NCBI GenBank assembly: GCA_020342235.1
Contig: CP073212.1
Location: forward strand, 1,302,001 to 1,366,000
Direction of reading: 5' to 3'
Length of the DNA stretch: 64,000 nucleotides
DNA from: Saccharomycopsis phalli
Lineage: Eukaryota; Ascomycota; Saccharomycetes; Ascoideales; Saccharomycopsidaceae
Part shown: positions 61,976 through 64,000 of the stretch, piece after piece
Position numbering within the stretch: position 1 is the first letter of the stretch
How the letters are laid out: the number at the start of each line of letters is the position of its first letter
Translations under genes and position numbers: made by a program
The notes under the pieces: model-generated
The model's database searches: none
Seen by the model: the letters and a program-made list of their open reading frames with translations, nothing else
What the model was told of the DNA's origin: nothing

Positions 61976-62502
61976 AAGTTATATAATATTCACTCCAAGG
62001 CTAATACTCAGTTAACCAGCCCGATAATCAACTAGCAAGCATAATATTTGGGCTTAGCAAATTGAGTTTATGTCAGTAAATCTTGCTAGGGCCAATGTTT
62101 GCGGTACTGCTCCCCAAGGTGAGCAATACATGTCTCTTGACTCAATGGACTCAAGCCAGCATTCTCCGATATTAATTTTATGTACAAGTGAATCCAGTCG
62201 GAATTCCCTGGTATCAATTTTATGTACATGTGAATCCAGTCACGGATTTGTAAGCTTACCGTTACTGTCCCCTAGTGCACTTGCAGCTTCAGTGTCACTA
62301 TTGCTTCTAGTCATTGCAGATCGTTATCAATACCATTGTTTCTTTACAGCATCACCGTTATAGTCATTGTGAATTTACATTTATGATAAATTAATCTTAT
62401 GAAATGCCTTCGAATACTCGAGTGCCAGTATATCGCATTACGTTGGGCATCTCTCCATGGGACGGATTTAAAATTTGCGAGACAAGGCACCACCCAGTTT
62501 CA

Positions 62503-62632
62503 CGTCTCCTAGCAATAATAGACTTACTCAGTATCACGTTTCCTAGCAATAATAGACTTACTCAGTATCACGTTTCCTAGCAATAATAGACTTACTCAGT
62601 ATCACGTTTCCTAGCAATAATAGACTTGCTGA
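62503..62632. repeat. 36-bp minisatellite (tcctagcaataatagacttactcagtatcacgtt type)
   Basis: Four almost identical copies of a unit containing cctagcaataatagactta and ctcagtatcacgtt. Confidence 0.9.
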
Positions 62633-62691
62633 TACGGCTCCTCTGGGAATTGCAACCCTTTAGTGCTACATAGAATTCACAATAGCCTAGA

Positions 62692-62766
62692 ATTACCATC
62701 CTAACTCGTCAACCGGTTACATCTTAACTCGTCAACCGGTTACATCTTAACTCGCCAACCGGCTCA
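62692..62766. repeat. 23-bp tandem repeat (aactcgtcaaccggttacatctt)
   Basis: Three copies split as aactcgtcaaccggttac plus atctt, about 170 bp past the stop of the fasciclin-domain gene. Confidence 0.8.
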
Positions 62767-62930
62767 CCAATGTTCAAGTCTACATCCACAATATCTAACC
62801 ACACCATAAAACACGTCAACAATGTCCCAAAACATTGCCAGATATTATATTAATCATATTCAACTTCGATATTAACTATACACCAATCCAGTGGCTTCGC
62901 GTCTTCGTACAAGTCAATGGTCCTGAGATA

Positions 62931-64000
62931 TCATCTCAAATTAATGGGTTCACTGCGACTCGCATCCTCAGACTGCTCAGGGTATTGCTCGGGATACTCT
63001 TCTGGGATCTCCTCATCCAACAATCCCTGTTGCTCAGAGAAGTCTTCTACCGGTGAGCCACCTTTATCGCCAATGATAAACAAGAGACAGCACGGAATAA
63101 ACAAAAAGATAAACAACACCCCTGAGATGAACCCTACGCCCACAGCTGCCAATGGCAAGTGGAATCGCAACTTCTTGCTGGTGTTCAACCAGTCGGGCAA
63201 AATCGGCTTGTCAATGACAAACACACACGAATCGTTTCTTAAAGTGGTGCATCCCGACTTGAGAATGCGGACCTGATAGTCTAGTCCCTCTACTATCTGG
63301 AGAAAGTTGGTATTCTTGCTGTAGCTGGAGCACTGCAAATGCACGCTGTCCAAAAACGTCGCGATCCGGCTGCCGCAGTTGAAAATCGTACCATTGTTGC
63401 CATAGTCGCTTTGATTGTTTGGAATGAGGTGCATTCTGAGAAATGTGTCCAAGACCTGCGGCGGGGTATCTCTGGTGAAGTTTTGCTCGAGCAACGACTT
63501 TTGGCTGGGCACAATGACAGAAAAGTTGGCGTCTTCCAAGACGTGCGACAAGCCGGCCAACTGAAGCAATTCCAAGAACCTGTCTCCGTGTGCGGTTTTG
63601 ATCAAGTCGCTGAGGGTGATTTCCACTTGGGGCGGGATGATCACCCCATCAATGGGATGGACTACCCCCTGGTCAAAGATGATGTCATGGAACTTTTCGA
63701 CGTAGACGTTCTTGTGGTTCATTTGGATGGGGTTGAACGCCAGCAGGTTTTCCTGGAGCGACTTGATCTCCACGAGGTCCTCGTTCAAAGTGCGTGTCAC
63801 CAAACTGTCATTGAAATCGCTGTAAATCACGTTCCTGACAATCGAGTGCCTCAAGATCAACTCCATGGCAGTGGAATTGCTCTCCAAGTAGTCGAGGGTC
63901 AAGTCTAGCAAAGCCCAGCTCTGGAAACAGGGCAAAAACACCGTGTACCCTGCCCTGCTGCTCTTTAGCTCATCCAAGCCATACTTCCGGAGATAGGCCA
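62931..64000 (-). CDS. Fasciclin (FAS1) domain membrane protein, C-terminal part (YLR001C-like), cut by window edge
   Basis: The frame is open to the right edge (AYLRKYGLDELKSS... at the boundary), so at least 355 C-terminal residues are present and the start lies outside. A FAS1 domain is visible at about 120-230 of the visible part (TLSDLIKTAHGDRFLELLQL then SVIVPSQKSLLEQ and DTFLRMHLIPN), probably preceded by part of another one. Several N-x-S/T sites fit a lumenal or extracellular domain. One transmembrane helix (LPLAAVGVGFISGVLFIFLF...) is followed by a short acidic cytosolic tail rich in E-E-Y/P-E-Q repeats. Layout and length fit the vacuolar/ER fasciclin protein YLR001C of yeasts; function is poorly known. 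Confidence 0.82.
   Translation of the reverse strand, partial: AYLRKYGLDELKSSRAGYTVFLPCFQSWALLDLTLDYLESNSTAMELILRHSIVRNVIYSDFNDSLVTRTLNEDLVEIKSLQENLLAFNPIQMNHKNVYVEKFHDIIFDQGVVHPIDGVIIPPQVEITLSDLIKTAHGDRFLELLQLAGLSHVLEDANFSVIVPSQKSLLEQNFTRDTPPQVLDTFLRMHLIPNNQSDYGNNGTIFNCGSRIATFLDSVHLQCSSYSKNTNFLQIVEGLDYQVRILKSGCTTLRNDSCVFVIDKPILPDWLNTSKKLRFHLPLAAVGVGFISGVLFIFLFIPCCLLFIIGDKGGSPVEDFSEQQGLLDEEIPEEYPEQYPEQSEDASRSEPINLR

Larger units (their letters stand above)
59715..62930. other. Largest remaining gene-poor region, repeat-rich
   Basis: About 3.2 kb. A locus at 61027-61224 is open on both strands (MLARFSTRKCTRHIG... plus, MQFQPCKVVVRP... minus), neither recognised. Plus-strand frames at 60243, 61297 and 62070 are unsupported. 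Four tandem arrays are listed separately. Confidence 0.45.

Overview
The window reads as nuclear chromosomal DNA of a budding yeast (Saccharomycotina). It holds compact, mostly intronless genes, nearly all with recognisable yeast orthologues (RLI1, HSF1, SEC59, HPT1, COX14, ARC18, a ROM2-type Rho1 GEF, a CAX antiporter, an Nrg1-type repressor). A U2AF small subunit and real spliceosomal introns are present, which argues against the Saccharomyces family proper. The most informative clue is the genetic code. At five sites where the protein families have a conserved serine (two in RLI1, one each in HSF1, the asparagine-synthetase-like gene and the CAX antiporter) the codon is CTG. I infer that CTG is read as serine, as in the CUG-Ser yeasts (Serinales or Ascoideales). 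Translations quoted here use the standard code, so every Leu from CTG should probably be read as Ser.

Left end (1-7.1 kb): an accessory-looking block. Two secreted peptidase-like genes lie on the minus strand, an aspartic-protease homologue with altered catalytic motifs and a subtilisin homologue with degenerate motifs and a C-terminal 34-residue repeat. Between them lies a decayed LINE with a reverse-transcriptase tail and an (ATT)n end. A related LINE 3' tail seems to recur near 31 kb.

Middle (7.3-30 kb): U2AF small subunit, CAX antiporter, a Gcr1/Hot1/Msn1-type DNA-binding protein, an unresolved probably spliced locus (13.7-14.5 kb), a secreted or membrane EEP-fold hydrolase, dolichol kinase SEC59, RTF2, COX14, three-exon ARC18, the Rho1 GEF, a tRNA-Gln(CTG) and a DUF2406 protein.

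Right half (31-64 kb): a GPI-type wall protein made of Ser/Gly/Glu repeats, a glutaredoxin-fold type II membrane protein without a single cysteine, an NGL-type exonuclease/phosphatase, an importin-7/8 family karyopherin, HPT1, an Nrg1-like repressor, a YML096W/ASNSD1-type asparagine-synthetase-like protein, HSF1, RLI1, an aldo-keto reductase and, cut by the right edge, a fasciclin-domain membrane protein.

Genes average about one per 2.3 kb. Intergenic DNA is long (often 1-3 kb), AT-rich and unusually full of short tandem repeats. More than twenty unrelated arrays with 9-36 bp units occupy most of the gaps and also lie inside an ARC18 intron and several coding regions. There is no operon logic. 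The genes are an ordinary mix of housekeeping and regulatory functions. No CRISPR array or clear virus-derived element was seen.
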